A DNA stretch of 64,000 nt, taken from the NCBI GenBank assembly GCA_017934175.1, contig JAGBKB010000083.1, positions 1 through 64,000 of the forward strand, read 5' to 3'. Under the pieces are notes generated by a model. That model was given only the letters and a program-made list of their open reading frames with translations. It had not been told where the DNA came from and did not search any database. Of the stretch, positions 28,624 through 38,502 are shown piece by piece. Within the stretch, counting starts at the first letter, position 1. Each line of letters starts with the position of its first letter. The translations under genes and the position numbers were made by a program. Source of the stretch: Lachnospiraceae bacterium. Lineage in GTDB: Bacteria; Bacillota; Clostridia; Lachnospirales; Lachnospiraceae.

Positions 28624-29544
28624 TTATTTTTCTATCCATATAATATTTTTTTGTGCCTTGAACCATGTGAGTTGCCTCTTAGCATAATTCCTTGAATGTT
28701 GTTTTATTTTATCAATTATAGATTCAAGTTCTTTTCGCTTATTCGTATCTAATCTATTTATATTATTTATTGGCTCATTATTTTCAACAAAATCGTATAA
28801 TTCTGCATATCCTATACTTTTCATAGAGTTTAAATCTCGTGGAAGCCCCATATTGATAAGATTTTTTATCTCTAATAATAGGCCATCTTCTATCATTTTA
28901 TCTACTCTTTTGTTTATTCTATCATAGAGCCTTTCTCTATCCATAGTCAACACATAAAACTCATATTCATATGGACTTTCTTTTAATTTTTCACTTTCAT
29001 TATGTTTTGAAATTGGATATTTGTGCATCTCATAAAACTCTATTGCCCTTATTACTCTTTTAACATTTTCTTTAGGTATGATTTTACAAGATGCTTCATC
29101 TATTTCCATTAACTTATTAAATAGATATTCTATCCCATTAACATGTAATTCTTGGTATAATTTTTCTCTAATTTTCTTTGATTTTTCCTCATCTTCTTCT
29201 AAAAAACAGGTATCATATAATACAGCCCTTATATAGAATCCAGAACCACCTACAAGTATAGGCACCTTATTTCTGCCAAGTATATCTTTTATATAATAAT
29301 TAGCCATATCTTTAAATTCTTTTACATTGATATTTACACTTGGTTCTATCTCATCAATCATAAAATGCCTTATTCCTTTCATTTCATCTTTTGTTATTTT
29401 TGCCGAGCCAATATTAAGATACTTATATATTTGCACAGAATCAAGAGATACAATCTCACCATTTAACTTTTTAGCCAATTCAATGGAATATTGAGTTTTT
29501 CCAACCGCAGTTGGTCCTGCCACTACATATATCTTATTTTTCAT
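28624..29544 (-). CDS. miaA: tRNA dimethylallyltransferase
   Basis: Adds the isopentenyl group to A37 of tRNAs reading UNN codons. P-loop GPTAVGKTQYS at residues 8-18, DSVQIYKYLNIGSAK and the PILVGGSGFYIRAVL motif are clear. 306 aa. It overlaps the ispG stop by 11 bp, so it is the last gene of a long minus-strand operon. Its substrate, dimethylallyl-PP, comes from the isoprenoid pathway that IspG and IspF serve. Confidence 0.95.
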   Translation of the reverse strand: MKNKIYVVAGPTAVGKTQYSIELAKKLNGEIVSLDSVQIYKYLNIGSAKITKDEMKGIRHFMIDEIEPSVNINVKEFKDMANYYIKDILGRNKVPILVGGSGFYIRAVLYDTCFLEEDEEKSKKIREKLYQELHVNGIEYLFNKLMEIDEASCKIIPKENVKRVIRAIEFYEMHKYPISKHNESEKLKESPYEYEFYVLTMDRERLYDRINKRVDKMIEDGLLLEIKNLINMGLPRDLNSMKSIGYAELYDFVENNEPINNINRLDTNKRKELESIIDKIKQHSRNYAKRQLTWFKAQKNIIWIEK

Positions 29545-30631
29545 TTAAATCCTTATTAATTTCTTTTAATAATTCTTTAATTATATTTTCTTCTTTAATT
29601 TTTTTTATGATTACTCCTTTTTTAAATAATACCGCTTCTCCTATCCCCCCTGCAATACCTATATCTGCCTCTTTTGCTTCGCCTGGTCCATTAACTGCAC
29701 ATCCCATCACTGCAACCTTATATTTTTTCTTTTTTGACAATTTAAGCATTTTTTCATATTTATTGTCATTTAACTTATCTTCAACTATGCTTGCAATTTT
29801 TATTATATCTATATTAGTTCTTGCACAAGTAGGGCATGACACTATATCTATTCCGCCACCTCTTAAATTAAGATTTTCAAGTATTATCTTTGCTGTCCAT
29901 ATTTCTTGTGCAGGGTCTCCAGTAAGGCTAACTCTCATAGTGTCTCCTATTCCTTCATATAAAAGTATAGAGAGTCCTATACTTGATTTAATATTGCCTG
30001 ACTTAATAGTTCCAGCCTCTGTTATCCCTAAATGCAATGGATAATTATATTTTTTTGCGAAAAGATTATAAGAATCAATAGCCATCAATACATCTGAAGA
30101 CTTAATAGATACCACTATATCATAAAATTCATATTTTTCCAGCAATTTAATATTTTCTTTTGCCGATTCAAAAAGTCCTTTTGAAGTTACTTTATTGCCA
30201 TACTTTTCAAGTATTTTTTTACTTAAAGAGCCACTATTAACACCTATCCTTATAGGAATCTTTTTTTTCTTACACGCCTCTACTACTCTTTTTACTTTTG
30301 ACTCGTCTCCAATATTACCAGGATTAATTCTTATTTTATCTATACCCCTATCTATAGCCATTAAAGCAAGTTTGTAGTCAAAGTGAATATCTGCAACAAG
30401 TGGAATATTAATATTTTCCTTAATTTTTTCAATCGCTATAGCACTTTTTTCATCTGGCACACTTACTCGCACAAGTTCACATCCTGCCGCTTCAAGTTCT
30501 TTTATTTGTTTTACTGTATTTTTTACATCATAAGTTTTAGTATTACACATAGACTGTATAATTACATTGTTACTATGACCAATACTAGTATTACCTACTT
30601 TAACTTTTTTTGTTTCTTCTCTTTTGAACAT
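29534..30631 (-). CDS. ispG: 4-hydroxy-3-methylbut-2-en-1-yl diphosphate synthase
   Basis: Penultimate step of the MEP isoprenoid pathway. IIQSMCNTKTYD, VADIHFDYKLAL and KIRINPGNIG mark the TIM barrel. CPTCARTNIDI and GCAVNGPGEAKEADIG hold the iron-sulfur Cys residues. 365 aa. The start overlaps the uvrC 3' end by 37 bp. In many Firmicutes ispG lies between rseP and polC; here that pair is adjacent at 47-53 kb and ispG is elsewhere. Confidence 0.95.
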   Translation of the reverse strand: MFKREETKKVKVGNTSIGHSNNVIIQSMCNTKTYDVKNTVKQIKELEAAGCELVRVSVPDEKSAIAIEKIKENINIPLVADIHFDYKLALMAIDRGIDKIRINPGNIGDESKVKRVVEACKKKKIPIRIGVNSGSLSKKILEKYGNKVTSKGLFESAKENIKLLEKYEFYDIVVSIKSSDVLMAIDSYNLFAKKYNYPLHLGITEAGTIKSGNIKSSIGLSILLYEGIGDTMRVSLTGDPAQEIWTAKIILENLNLRGGGIDIVSCPTCARTNIDIIKIASIVEDKLNDNKYEKMLKLSKKKKYKVAVMGCAVNGPGEAKEADIGIAGGIGEAVLFKKGVIIKKIKEENIIKELLKEINKDLNEK

Positions 30632-32292
30632 GATGACAACATTTCCTTACTTCTAAGTGACCTATGATATTCTATTGCAAATCTATGAGTCTCATCTTGA
30701 ATTTTAGTTATGAGTTTAAATAATTCTTTATACTCTCTTAAATCTATCTCTATACCATTATATATAAGCCCTCTTGTCCTATGATTATCATCCTTTACCA
30801 TACCCATAACCGGTATATCTATATTATATTCTTTTAAAACCTCTTCTACTACATTTACCTGACCAAGACCGCCATCTATTAAAAATATGGATGGGAGACT
30901 ATTAAACTTGGCATCATCTTTTTCATATCGTTCAATTCTTCTATGTATTACTTCATTCATAGAACCGTAATCATCAGGTCCTTCAATGGTTTTAATTCTA
31001 AACTTTCTATAGTCATTCTTTTTAAAGCCTTTCCCTTCCCACACTACCATAGAAGCAACATTTAAGACACCTGCTGTATTAGATATATCATAAGATTCGA
31101 GTCTTGTTACTTCATTAATTCCTGTCATCTTCTTTAAATCATCATAGGCAATAGACAACTCTTTTTCTTCCCTTACATATTTAGATACTTTTTGGTCATA
31201 CTGTATTTTAGCATTAAGTGACGCAAGTTTTACAAGTTTGTCCTTATCACCTTTTTTAGGGATAACCAATTTGCACTTTTTCTTATCTCTTGATAACCAT
31301 TCATCATATAATTCTTTTTCATCTATATCGCATGGTAACCATATTTCTTTTGGTAAAAAATAAGTTTCATTATAATACTGCTTAATAAAACTAGATATTA
31401 CTTCGGAATCAGTATCATTTACATCTATATTTAATATGTTGGTATTTCTATCAATTATATTGCCATCCCTAACTTCAAAGATTTGTATCATCGCTATATC
31501 TTTATTTCTATACATACCAACTATATCTTTATCAAATTCTTCTTTGCTATCAATTTTTTGTTTTTCAGTTATTTCATTAATTGTTTTTATTTTATCACGA
31601 CACCTTGCGGCTTCTTCAAATTCATTATTATCAGAGAATTCCTTCATTTTTATCTCAAGTGATTTAATGATATCTTTAGTATTGCCATTTAGAAAATCTT
31701 TAACTTCCTTTACTTCTTTCATATAAGTAGTTTCATCTTTATTTATACATGGAGCACTACACATTTTTAGATGAAAATATAGGCATGTCTTAAAACTTGT
31801 CTTTTTTACCTTGTTCAAATCAAGTTTACATAGTCTAAGTTTATAATTTTCTTTAATAAAATCAAGTGCTTCTTTGATAATATTACTTGACATATATGGT
31901 CCAAAATATGTTGCCTTATCTTTTCCTTTTCTATGAACCATAAAAACTCTTGGAAATGATTCATCAGTAGTAAGTTTAATATATGGATAATTTTTATCAT
32001 CTTTTAATAGTGTATTATATCTTGGTCTATATTCTTTTATAAAATTAGATTCAAGTATTAAACTCTCCAATTCATTATCTACTACTATGTATTCAAATCT
32101 ATCTATATTTGAAACCATTTGTTCTATTTTGGATGTTTTTTTATATGAATCAGAAAAGTATTGTTTAACTCTATTTTTTAAATTTTTAGCCTTTCCAACA
32201 TAAATAACTTCTCCATCAGCCTTATGCATTAGATAGACTCCTGGAGAAGTTGGTAGTTTCTTTAATTCACTTTCTATATCAAAATCAGACAT
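30595..32292 (-). CDS. uvrC: Excinuclease ABC subunit C, lacking the C-terminal HhH domain
   Basis: GIY-YIG nuclease near the N-terminus (PGVYLMHKADGEVIYVGKAKNLKNR trimmed: GVYLM...IYVGKAKN), four Cys-type insert, UVR motif (DNNEFEEAARCRDKI) and the RNase H-like second nuclease (YDISNTAG..., FLIDGGLGQ). The protein stops after HRFAIEYHRSLRSKEML plus a short Lys-rich tail, about 565 aa, where other UvrC proteins continue for about 50 residues with two helix-hairpin-helix motifs. ispG starts inside its end. The ATG at 32292 (MSDFDIESEL) matches the family; an earlier ATG at 32310 is possible. Confidence 0.93.
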   Translation of the reverse strand: MSDFDIESELKKLPTSPGVYLMHKADGEVIYVGKAKNLKNRVKQYFSDSYKKTSKIEQMVSNIDRFEYIVVDNELESLILESNFIKEYRPRYNTLLKDDKNYPYIKLTTDESFPRVFMVHRKGKDKATYFGPYMSSNIIKEALDFIKENYKLRLCKLDLNKVKKTSFKTCLYFHLKMCSAPCINKDETTYMKEVKEVKDFLNGNTKDIIKSLEIKMKEFSDNNEFEEAARCRDKIKTINEITEKQKIDSKEEFDKDIVGMYRNKDIAMIQIFEVRDGNIIDRNTNILNIDVNDTDSEVISSFIKQYYNETYFLPKEIWLPCDIDEKELYDEWLSRDKKKCKLVIPKKGDKDKLVKLASLNAKIQYDQKVSKYVREEKELSIAYDDLKKMTGINEVTRLESYDISNTAGVLNVASMVVWEGKGFKKNDYRKFRIKTIEGPDDYGSMNEVIHRRIERYEKDDAKFNSLPSIFLIDGGLGQVNVVEEVLKEYNIDIPVMGMVKDDNHRTRGLIYNGIEIDLREYKELFKLITKIQDETHRFAIEYHRSLRSKEMLSSCSKEKKQKKLK

Positions 32293-32293
32293 C

Positions 32294-33589
32294 CTATTGT
32301 TTAGTACCATTATCTTCGCTTGTCTCTGTATTATTTAAAAATGCATCCCACTTATATACACCACCTGGGTTCCAGAATAACCACTCTTCCATACCGCTTT
32401 CTTCTACTGCTTTTATCTGTTCTTTATATTCTTCTACTCCGTAAGTTCTATATTCTGGAATATAATTGGCTGTAAAACCTTGTAGCCAAGGTCGAACTAT
32501 ACCAAAATGTATATAATCATCTTTAACTTTTGAAATTGTATTTTTTGATGTTTCAAGAGCACTTTTTATAGACTCATAAGGTTGTAGGTCCGGCACATCA
32601 AGACCAAATGTTTTATTTGCATAGTGAGATGGATATATCATAGGACATAAATAGTCAGTATATTTAAGAAGTGTAGTATAATCTTGTCCTATACTATCTT
32701 GGTCACCATAAGAGTTCATAATTGCACCAAATACATCAATTGACACATATATATTTTCAGGAATTAATGCTTGATATATATCTTGTGCTAATTCCGTTAT
32801 TATTTCTATTCTTGATTTACCTTTAGTCATCTCATCGGGGAACTCTACTCTTCGTAAATTAGACTCGCCAGAAAATCTAAAGTAATCATATTGTACTTCA
32901 TCAAACCCGGCTTTTGCACATCCCTTTCCTATTTCTATTAAATACTTTTTTACTTCTTCATTATATGGATTAAGCCAGAACCATCCTTTATAATCTTTAT
33001 AGTATTTACCATCAACTCTTTTTAAAAAGAAACTTGATGTATTCTTGTTTATATATTTATCAAAAAATGATGATACCCTTGCTATTAAATATATATCATT
33101 TTCTTTACACATTTTGACTATTGCATCTATATCCTTTATCTGTGCTTCTCTTGTAGTTCCAAGTCCCCTTATGTATTCACTATCTATATTAAAAGTAATT
33201 CTTCCAAGTTCATCTTTAACATCAACTACTATTGCATTGATGCATGAATTCTTGATATTTTCAAATATAGGATTAAATCTTTCTTCTTTTCCAACTACAT
33301 ATGCAGGTAAATATATTCCTCTTATCTTTCTTGCCGGTCTTGTTCTTTTAGATGTAAGGCCGATAATTTTTTCTGATATCTGAAAGTCTCTCTCTTTTTT
33401 AGTTACAACTTTTGACTTTGGTTCAGTATCTATATTCTTTTCAAATGAAAAATCTATCGCATCACTCTCTTCAGTCTCAACAACTTCAACACCATATTTT
33501 ATTATTGGCTCATCTGAACAAGATGAAATAATAAATGTGCTAAATACTAATATATATATAAATATTTTTTTTATCAAAGCATTTCCCAT
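32294..33589 (-). CDS. DUF4015 putative glycoside hydrolase lipoprotein
   Basis: Signal peptide with lipobox FIISSC, a low-complexity linker, then a TIM-barrel-like DUF4015 domain (about 90-415): RGIYLPAYVV, AIVVDVKDELG, VQYDYFRFSGE, YVSIDVFGA, YLCPMIYPSHY and EWLFWNPGG. Acidic residues at strand ends (DVKDE, DYFRF) are candidate catalytic positions. It is likely to act on wall or surface polysaccharide outside the cell. The stop overlaps the beginning of the uvrC frame. No ribosome-binding site is obvious before the ATG. Confidence 0.8.
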   Translation of the reverse strand: MGNALIKKIFIYILVFSTFIISSCSDEPIIKYGVEVVETEESDAIDFSFEKNIDTEPKSKVVTKKERDFQISEKIIGLTSKRTRPARKIRGIYLPAYVVGKEERFNPIFENIKNSCINAIVVDVKDELGRITFNIDSEYIRGLGTTREAQIKDIDAIVKMCKENDIYLIARVSSFFDKYINKNTSSFFLKRVDGKYYKDYKGWFWLNPYNEEVKKYLIEIGKGCAKAGFDEVQYDYFRFSGESNLRRVEFPDEMTKGKSRIEIITELAQDIYQALIPENIYVSIDVFGAIMNSYGDQDSIGQDYTTLLKYTDYLCPMIYPSHYANKTFGLDVPDLQPYESIKSALETSKNTISKVKDDYIHFGIVRPWLQGFTANYIPEYRTYGVEEYKEQIKAVEESGMEEWLFWNPGGVYKWDAFLNNTETSEDNGTKQ

Positions 33590-33595
33590 GATATT

Positions 33596-34342
33596 TTATT
33601 TTATATTTCTTTGTCTATTAATCTCATATAGTAACACTCCTGTAGCAACAGACACATTCAATGATTCAATATGTCCTTTCATAGGTATTTTAACAACAAA
33701 GTCGCATTTTTCTTTAACTAATCTTGATACTCCATTGCCTTCATTCCCTACTACAAGACCTATACTGCCTTTTAAATTAGTTGTAGTCATATCACTTCCA
33801 GACATATCTGCGCAGGCAAACCACATACCTTCTTTTTTTAGTTCATCTATAGTTTTACTTAAATTATTGACTCTTGCAATTTTCATATATTCACTTGCTC
33901 CAGATGAAGCCGAAACAACTGTAGATGTAACCATAGACTGATTTCTATTTTTGATTATTATTCCATGTGCTCCTACACATTCTGCAGTTCTAATAATTGC
34001 TCCAAAGTTATGTGGGTCTTCTATTTCATCAAGAAGTACTATCAATGGCTCTTCGCCCTTACTTTTTGCATAATCTAATATATCACTTACTTCAACATAT
34101 TTATAATCTTCTACTTCTGCTATAATTCCCTGATGTGATTTTGTTTCTGCAATCTTATCAAGTTCATCTCTTTCAAGCATTTTTATAACTGTTCCAGTTT
34201 TTTTTACATCATCAATAAGTCTATTTATCTTTTCATCCTTTATTCCTTTTAAAACATAGATTTTTTTTATGCCTCTACCAGCATTATATGCTTCTAAAAT
34301 AGCATTTCTTCCTTCTATTTTATTTTCACTGTTATTATTTAT
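33596..34342 (-). CDS. rlmB: RlmB/TrmH-family 23S rRNA 2'-O-methyltransferase with non-standard start
   Basis: SPOUT methyltransferase: LDEIEDPHNFGAIIRTAE, VGNEGNGVSRL and ESLNVSVATGVLLYE are the three TrmH motifs. The first ATG (34180) would start inside the protein. Upstream, the frame codes for a normal RlmB N-terminus (KIEGRNAILEAYNAG...) but has no ATG, GTG or TTG. GAGG (34349-34352) stands 6 nt before an ATA at 34342 and 3 nt before an ATT at 34345, so rare ATA/ATT initiation is the best guess. From ATA the product is 248 aa, the usual size. It lies 23 bp after tRNA-Leu. Confidence 0.85.
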   Translation of the reverse strand: MNNNSENKIEGRNAILEAYNAGRGIKKIYVLKGIKDEKINRLIDDVKKTGTVIKMLERDELDKIAETKSHQGIIAEVEDYKYVEVSDILDYAKSKGEEPLIVLLDEIEDPHNFGAIIRTAECVGAHGIIIKNRNQSMVTSTVVSASSGASEYMKIARVNNLSKTIDELKKEGMWFACADMSGSDMTTTNLKGSIGLVVGNEGNGVSRLVKEKCDFVVKIPMKGHIESLNVSVATGVLLYEINRQRNIK

Positions 34343-34365
34343 AATTCACCTCTAAATGTATATTT

Positions 34366-34445
34366 TGCACTCAAGGGGACTTGAACCCCTACGATTTCTC
34401 ATATGTACCTGAAACATACGCGTCTGCCAATTCCGCCATGAGTGC
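34366..34445 (-). tRNA. tRNA-Leu (anticodon CAG)
   Basis: Acceptor GCACTCA pairs with TGAGTGC. The anticodon stem TATGT/ACATA holds loop TTCAGGT with anticodon CAG. A long variable arm precedes the T-arm GGGG-TTCAAGT-CCCC, as expected for class II tRNA. CCA is not encoded. It sits between mrnC and rlmB in the same orientation. Confidence 0.95.
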
Positions 34446-34491
34446 ATATTGTATTTTATAGCAATAAATGGAGTTCTCTAACTATAATTAA

Positions 34492-34947
34492 CTAAATATT
34501 TATTTCATCAAATATTTGTATTATCTTTGCCATTATAACTTTTAATCTATTTTCATCCTTATAAAACAAAAAGGCGAGCAGAGCCTCAAGCCCAGTTGCT
34601 TTCCTATAATCAACTATACTTGAATTTTTTGATTTTGAATGTGAATGTGCATTCCTTGCGTGCTTAAAAAAATCTATTTCATCATCGGTTAATAATTCAT
34701 CTACAAGTTTATCTGCAATCATTGATTGATTCTTTGCGCACACAAGTTCACTATTTTTATTATGCATTTCATTTATTTTTATACTATTTGAATATTTGCT
34801 AATTAAATAGTTTCTGGTAATTATTCCAAATAATGTATCCCCCAAAAATGCAAGTTTTAAAACCTGCTCATTTAGTGGGTCAACTAATTTTTCATTTTCA
34901 GAAAGTGCTTTTAAGTTTTTAAATAGTGCATCTAAACTGCCTTCCAT
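34492..34947 (-). CDS. mrnC: Mini-ribonuclease III
   Basis: RNase III-type catalytic domain without a dsRNA-binding domain, 151 aa. LAFLGDTLFGI, HARNAHSH and DYRKATGLEALLAFLF are the family motifs. It matures 23S rRNA ends. The start overlaps the cysS stop by 16 bp; the order cysS-mrnC-rlmB is the usual Firmicutes one and ties it to rRNA maturation. Confidence 0.93.
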   Translation of the reverse strand: MEGSLDALFKNLKALSENEKLVDPLNEQVLKLAFLGDTLFGIITRNYLISKYSNSIKINEMHNKNSELVCAKNQSMIADKLVDELLTDDEIDFFKHARNAHSHSKSKNSSIVDYRKATGLEALLAFLFYKDENRLKVIMAKIIQIFDEINI

Positions 34948-36422
34948 TTTACACCTTGTCTTGTATCCTCAAGTTCAATTCCCATATCAAGCAATTTTTT
35001 TCTTATTTCATCTGCTTTGGCATAATCTTTCGCTTTTTTTGCCTCTGTCCTTTCTGCTATCATTTTTTCTATCAATACTTCATCAATATTATTAGATACT
35101 GACTTTTTATTTAATTCTATTCCGAGTATATAGAGAAGAGTATTTAATATAAGTAAAGTAGTATTTAAGAACTCAATAGAACTACTTTCATTAACATTTT
35201 GATTGACTATTCTTACAATTTCATATACTTGAGTTTCAGCATCTGCTGTATTTAAGTCATCATCAAGTTTATCAAAATATTCCTTTATATATTCACATAT
35301 CTTATCAAATGCTTCTAATTCAGATGGTAAGAAATCTGCATTTGTCTTTGTATCTACAATTAGTTCATTAAAATCATCAATATTATCAAGTTTTGAGCCA
35401 TTTGAAACTGTTACATTTTTGTTCTTTAATGTAAACTCTATATTATTAATGCAATTCTCTATTCTTTCAAGACTTGCCTTGCTTGATTCCATAAGTTCAT
35501 AAGAAAAATTAAGCATTGCACGATAATGTGTAGATAGCATAAATAATCGAAGGACATTACCATCAAACTTTTCAAGTATCTCTCTAACAGTATGGAAATT
35601 GCCAAGAGACTTACTCATTTTTTGATTATTTATATTAAGAAAAGCATTGTGCATCCAATATCTTGCATAAGGCTCACCATATAATGGTTCATACTGTGCT
35701 ATTTCATTTTCATGGTGTGGAAATACTAAATCTTCTCCACCAGCATGTATATCAAGAGAGCCACCACAATATTTTGGTGCCATCACACAGCACTCTGTAT
35801 GCCAACCAGGTCTACCATCGCACCAAGGACTTTTCCAATATGGTTCTCCTTCTTTCTTTGGCTTCCACAATACAAAATCTGTAAACGTTTTTTTGTCTTC
35901 TTCACCTGATACTTTCAAATCTCTAAATCCAGATTGCAAATCATCTAAATTTTTATGAGAAAGTTTACCATATTCTTTAAACTTTGTAGTGTCATAATAA
36001 ACTGTTCCATCTTTACCAACATATGCATAGCCTTTTTCAACAAGCCCTTCTATAAGTTTAATCATACCATCAATTTCTTTTGTAGCAAGAGGATGAGTGG
36101 ATGCTTCCATAATATTCATTCCCTGCATATCTTTTTTGCACTCATCTATAAAACGATTGGCAAGTTCTTCTGAACTAATCCCCAACTCATTAGCGCGATT
36201 AATTATTTTATCATCAATATCTGTAAAATTAGATACATAATTAACATCATATCCGAGGAATAACATATATCTTCTAAATGTATCAAAAACAATCATAGGT
36301 CGAGCATTGCCTATGTGAATAAAATCATAAACTGTAGGTCCACAGACATACATTCGTATTTTCATAGGTTCTATAGTTTCAAATTCTTCTTTTTTTCTTG
36401 TTAGTGAATTAAATATTTTCAT
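34932..36422 (-). CDS. cysS: Cysteinyl-tRNA synthetase
   Basis: Class I synthetase, 496 aa: CGPTVYDFIHIGNARP contains the zinc Cys and the HIGH-like signature, HTECCVMAPKY and HAGGEDLVFPHHENE carry further zinc ligands, and KMSKSLGN is the ATP loop. The C-terminal end has the DALR-type helical domain and the usual REKAKDYAKADEIRKKLLD-like motif. It begins an operon with mrnC, tRNA-Leu and rlmB. No T-box leader fits in the 34-bp gap upstream. Confidence 0.97.
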   Translation of the reverse strand: MKIFNSLTRKKEEFETIEPMKIRMYVCGPTVYDFIHIGNARPMIVFDTFRRYMLFLGYDVNYVSNFTDIDDKIINRANELGISSEELANRFIDECKKDMQGMNIMEASTHPLATKEIDGMIKLIEGLVEKGYAYVGKDGTVYYDTTKFKEYGKLSHKNLDDLQSGFRDLKVSGEEDKKTFTDFVLWKPKKEGEPYWKSPWCDGRPGWHTECCVMAPKYCGGSLDIHAGGEDLVFPHHENEIAQYEPLYGEPYARYWMHNAFLNINNQKMSKSLGNFHTVREILEKFDGNVLRLFMLSTHYRAMLNFSYELMESSKASLERIENCINNIEFTLKNKNVTVSNGSKLDNIDDFNELIVDTKTNADFLPSELEAFDKICEYIKEYFDKLDDDLNTADAETQVYEIVRIVNQNVNESSSIEFLNTTLLILNTLLYILGIELNKKSVSNNIDEVLIEKMIAERTEAKKAKDYAKADEIRKKLLDMGIELEDTRQGVKWKAV

Positions 36423-36456
36423 GCACTTTTCCTTTCTTCAATCAACATATCAATTA

Positions 36457-36978
36457 TTAAGTATTATAGGTGTTGCCTATGACATCTTTTACTTCAATAA
36501 GTGCTATACTTCTTGCCGCAATCCCAAGACCAGAACCAGTAAATCCAAGTCCCTCTTCAGTTGTTGCTTTAACACTTACTTTATTGATATTGATGCCAAT
36601 TGCATTTGCAATATTTTTTCTCATATCATCAATATAATTTCTAACTTTCGGTTTTTCACAAATTATAGTTGCATCAATATTACAAATGTCAATATTTTGA
36701 TTATTCTTATTTGCTTCTTCATTTATAATATGTTTGACATCATTTAATAGTTTTATAGAACTTACATTTTTATACTTTTCATCAGTGTCTGGGAAAAACT
36801 TTCCAATATCCCCAAGTGCCATAGCACCAAGAATTGAATCTATGATAGCATGTAATAACACATCTGCATCACTATGCCCCAATAATCCTTTTTCAAATGG
36901 TATTTTTACTCCACCTAAAATCAAATCTCTATCATTTACTAACTTATGAACATCATAACCTTCACCAATTCTATACAC
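36457..36978 (-). CDS. ispF: 2-C-methyl-D-erythritol 2,4-cyclodiphosphate synthase
   Basis: MEP-pathway enzyme, trimeric, zinc-dependent. GEGYDVHKL and [16 protein letters not shown] hold the metal-binding Asp and His residues, [10 protein letters not shown] and [14 protein letters not shown] complete the active site. 173 aa, slightly longer than usual at the C-terminus. It overlaps the preceding gene by 8 bp and lies just upstream of cysS. Confidence 0.96.
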   Translation of the reverse strand: MYRIGEGYDVHKLVNDRDLILGGVKIPFEKGLLGHSDADVLLHAIIDSILGAMALGDIGKFFPDTDEKYKNVSSIKLLNDVKHIINEEANKNNQNIDICNIDATIICEKPKVRNYIDDMRKNIANAIGININKVSVKATTEEGLGFTGSGLGIAARSIALIEVKDVIGNTYNT

Positions 36979-37885
36979 CTTGCTTTACCTCTTTTACAGT
37001 TAAAAGATTAATATCTTGCATATGCAGTGGATGGTAACATTTTTTTGTATATTTTAAATCATCATCATCTGCATCATCTTCCATATTTGCATATTTAACT
37101 TTGTCACTACAACGACTTAAAAAATTTACTATTAAATATTGAGCAATTCCTCTATATGCTTTATTTAATTTCATTATGTGTAAAAATGCAGTATCTTTTA
37201 TCTCTTCTCCTAAAATCAAACCTATAATTTTAGATTCATATTTAACAATAAATCCAATGAACTTATATATGTCTATATTGTCCAATACTTCATTGTTATA
37301 ATCTATTTCAGCCTTATACATAAATAATTTTTTTTCTTTATCAGCATTTATATTTTCCTGTATAAATGTTTTTATCTCGGATATATTTGCATCTGAAATA
37401 TCAATTATTTCACAGTCTCCATAGGTTTTCATAAAATAATTTAAATGATTTTTCTGTCCGTGCAATTTTCTTCCTGCCATAGTCTTAAGTGATTCTGCAT
37501 CATAAATATAGTCTCCGACATTATCAATGTGTTTTATTTCATATATAAAATATTTATCAAATAACTTTGTCTCTTCCATACTAATTGGGTAGAACCTAAG
37601 ATTTATATTGTTCTTTGATGAATAATCTATTAGCCATTTAATAGCATTATCTACATTTTTCCCAACCGGTATAAAAAACCTAACTTCATTATTTTCAAAT
37701 GTATTTTTTATAATTAAAGTTTCATCAACTATAACATATTCTGTATTTAAAAGTTTTCTCCAACCAAAATATCCACCTAAAGTTGTATTATTATACCCAG
37801 TATTATATTTTTGAAAATATTCGTTTAGCAAATTAGCATCACTAAACTCAATTATTTTAAAATCCAATGTTACACCTCTTGACAT
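36971..37885 (-). CDS. DUF2156 family protein (lysyltransferase-like)
   Basis: 304 aa with the double GNAT-like fold of the phosphatidylglycerol lysyltransferase C-terminal domain. Motifs: [10 protein letters not shown] near the start, [17 protein letters not shown] in the middle and [13 protein letters not shown] in the second half. There is no membrane part, unlike MprF. Genes of this type often lie beside a GNAT gene, as here, and overlap it by 16 bp. The substrate is unknown. Confidence 0.8.
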   Translation of the reverse strand: MSRGVTLDFKIIEFSDANLLNEYFQKYNTGYNNTTLGGYFGWRKLLNTEYVIVDETLIIKNTFENNEVRFFIPVGKNVDNAIKWLIDYSSKNNINLRFYPISMEETKLFDKYFIYEIKHIDNVGDYIYDAESLKTMAGRKLHGQKNHLNYFMKTYGDCEIIDISDANISEIKTFIQENINADKEKKLFMYKAEIDYNNEVLDNIDIYKFIGFIVKYESKIIGLILGEEIKDTAFLHIMKLNKAYRGIAQYLIVNFLSRCSDKVKYANMEDDADDDDLKYTKKCYHPLHMQDINLLTVKEVKQGV

Positions 37886-38502
37886 ACATATACTTTACTA
37901 TTTTTAAATTTGTCAATTAATAAGCCATCCCTATTATTTAATATCTTCATCATGACATTTTTTCTACTTAAGTTAAGCCTATAGTCATCACTCTCTTTTT
38001 CCAAAAAGTCATTTTCCGCTATCATCAAATCATTATATTCTTCATCATTTACTGGGAATACATCATAAGTATCTTTTGAAAACTTATCTAATGTAAACTT
38101 ACACACAACTTCAAATCCATACTTTTTATAATAGTTTTCTAGTCTTTTGTTATCAGCCAATAAATAGCAAAATGGCTCATTCAATTCTTTTAGATATAAT
38201 AGTGTTTCATTTAAAAGTATATTCATATAGCCATTTCCCCTATATTGCAATTTTGTAGTAATAGCAACAAGATAGTGCACATCATATATTTTGCCAAAAA
38301 CACTGTATTTATAAGGGTTAAGATGAATCATAGATATAATTTTGCCATTGTCCTCTAAAATAGCAATTTTATTTCGTTTTACTATTACATCATAGTAATA
38401 ATCAATATAGTCTTTATCATTTATATCAAAATTTTCTTCGTATAGTTCTCTTGTATTAAGTTTCATTTGCAAATCATTTTCTTGCAAAATCTTTACTTGC
38501 AT
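37870..38502 (-). CDS. GNAT family N-acetyltransferase
   Basis: 210 aa. The acetyl-CoA loop is visible as TKLQYRGNGYMNILLNETL (R/Q-x-x-G-x-G/A type), followed by a strand with FCYLLADNKRLENYYKKYGF, the typical GNAT C-terminal part. The substrate is unknown. It is coupled to the DUF2156 gene and begins 10 bp inside the end of the YqeY gene. Confidence 0.8.
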   Translation of the reverse strand: MQVKILQENDLQMKLNTRELYEENFDINDKDYIDYYYDVIVKRNKIAILEDNGKIISMIHLNPYKYSVFGKIYDVHYLVAITTKLQYRGNGYMNILLNETLLYLKELNEPFCYLLADNKRLENYYKKYGFEVVCKFTLDKFSKDTYDVFPVNDEEYNDLMIAENDFLEKESDDYRLNLSRKNVMMKILNNRDGLLIDKFKNSKVYVCQEV

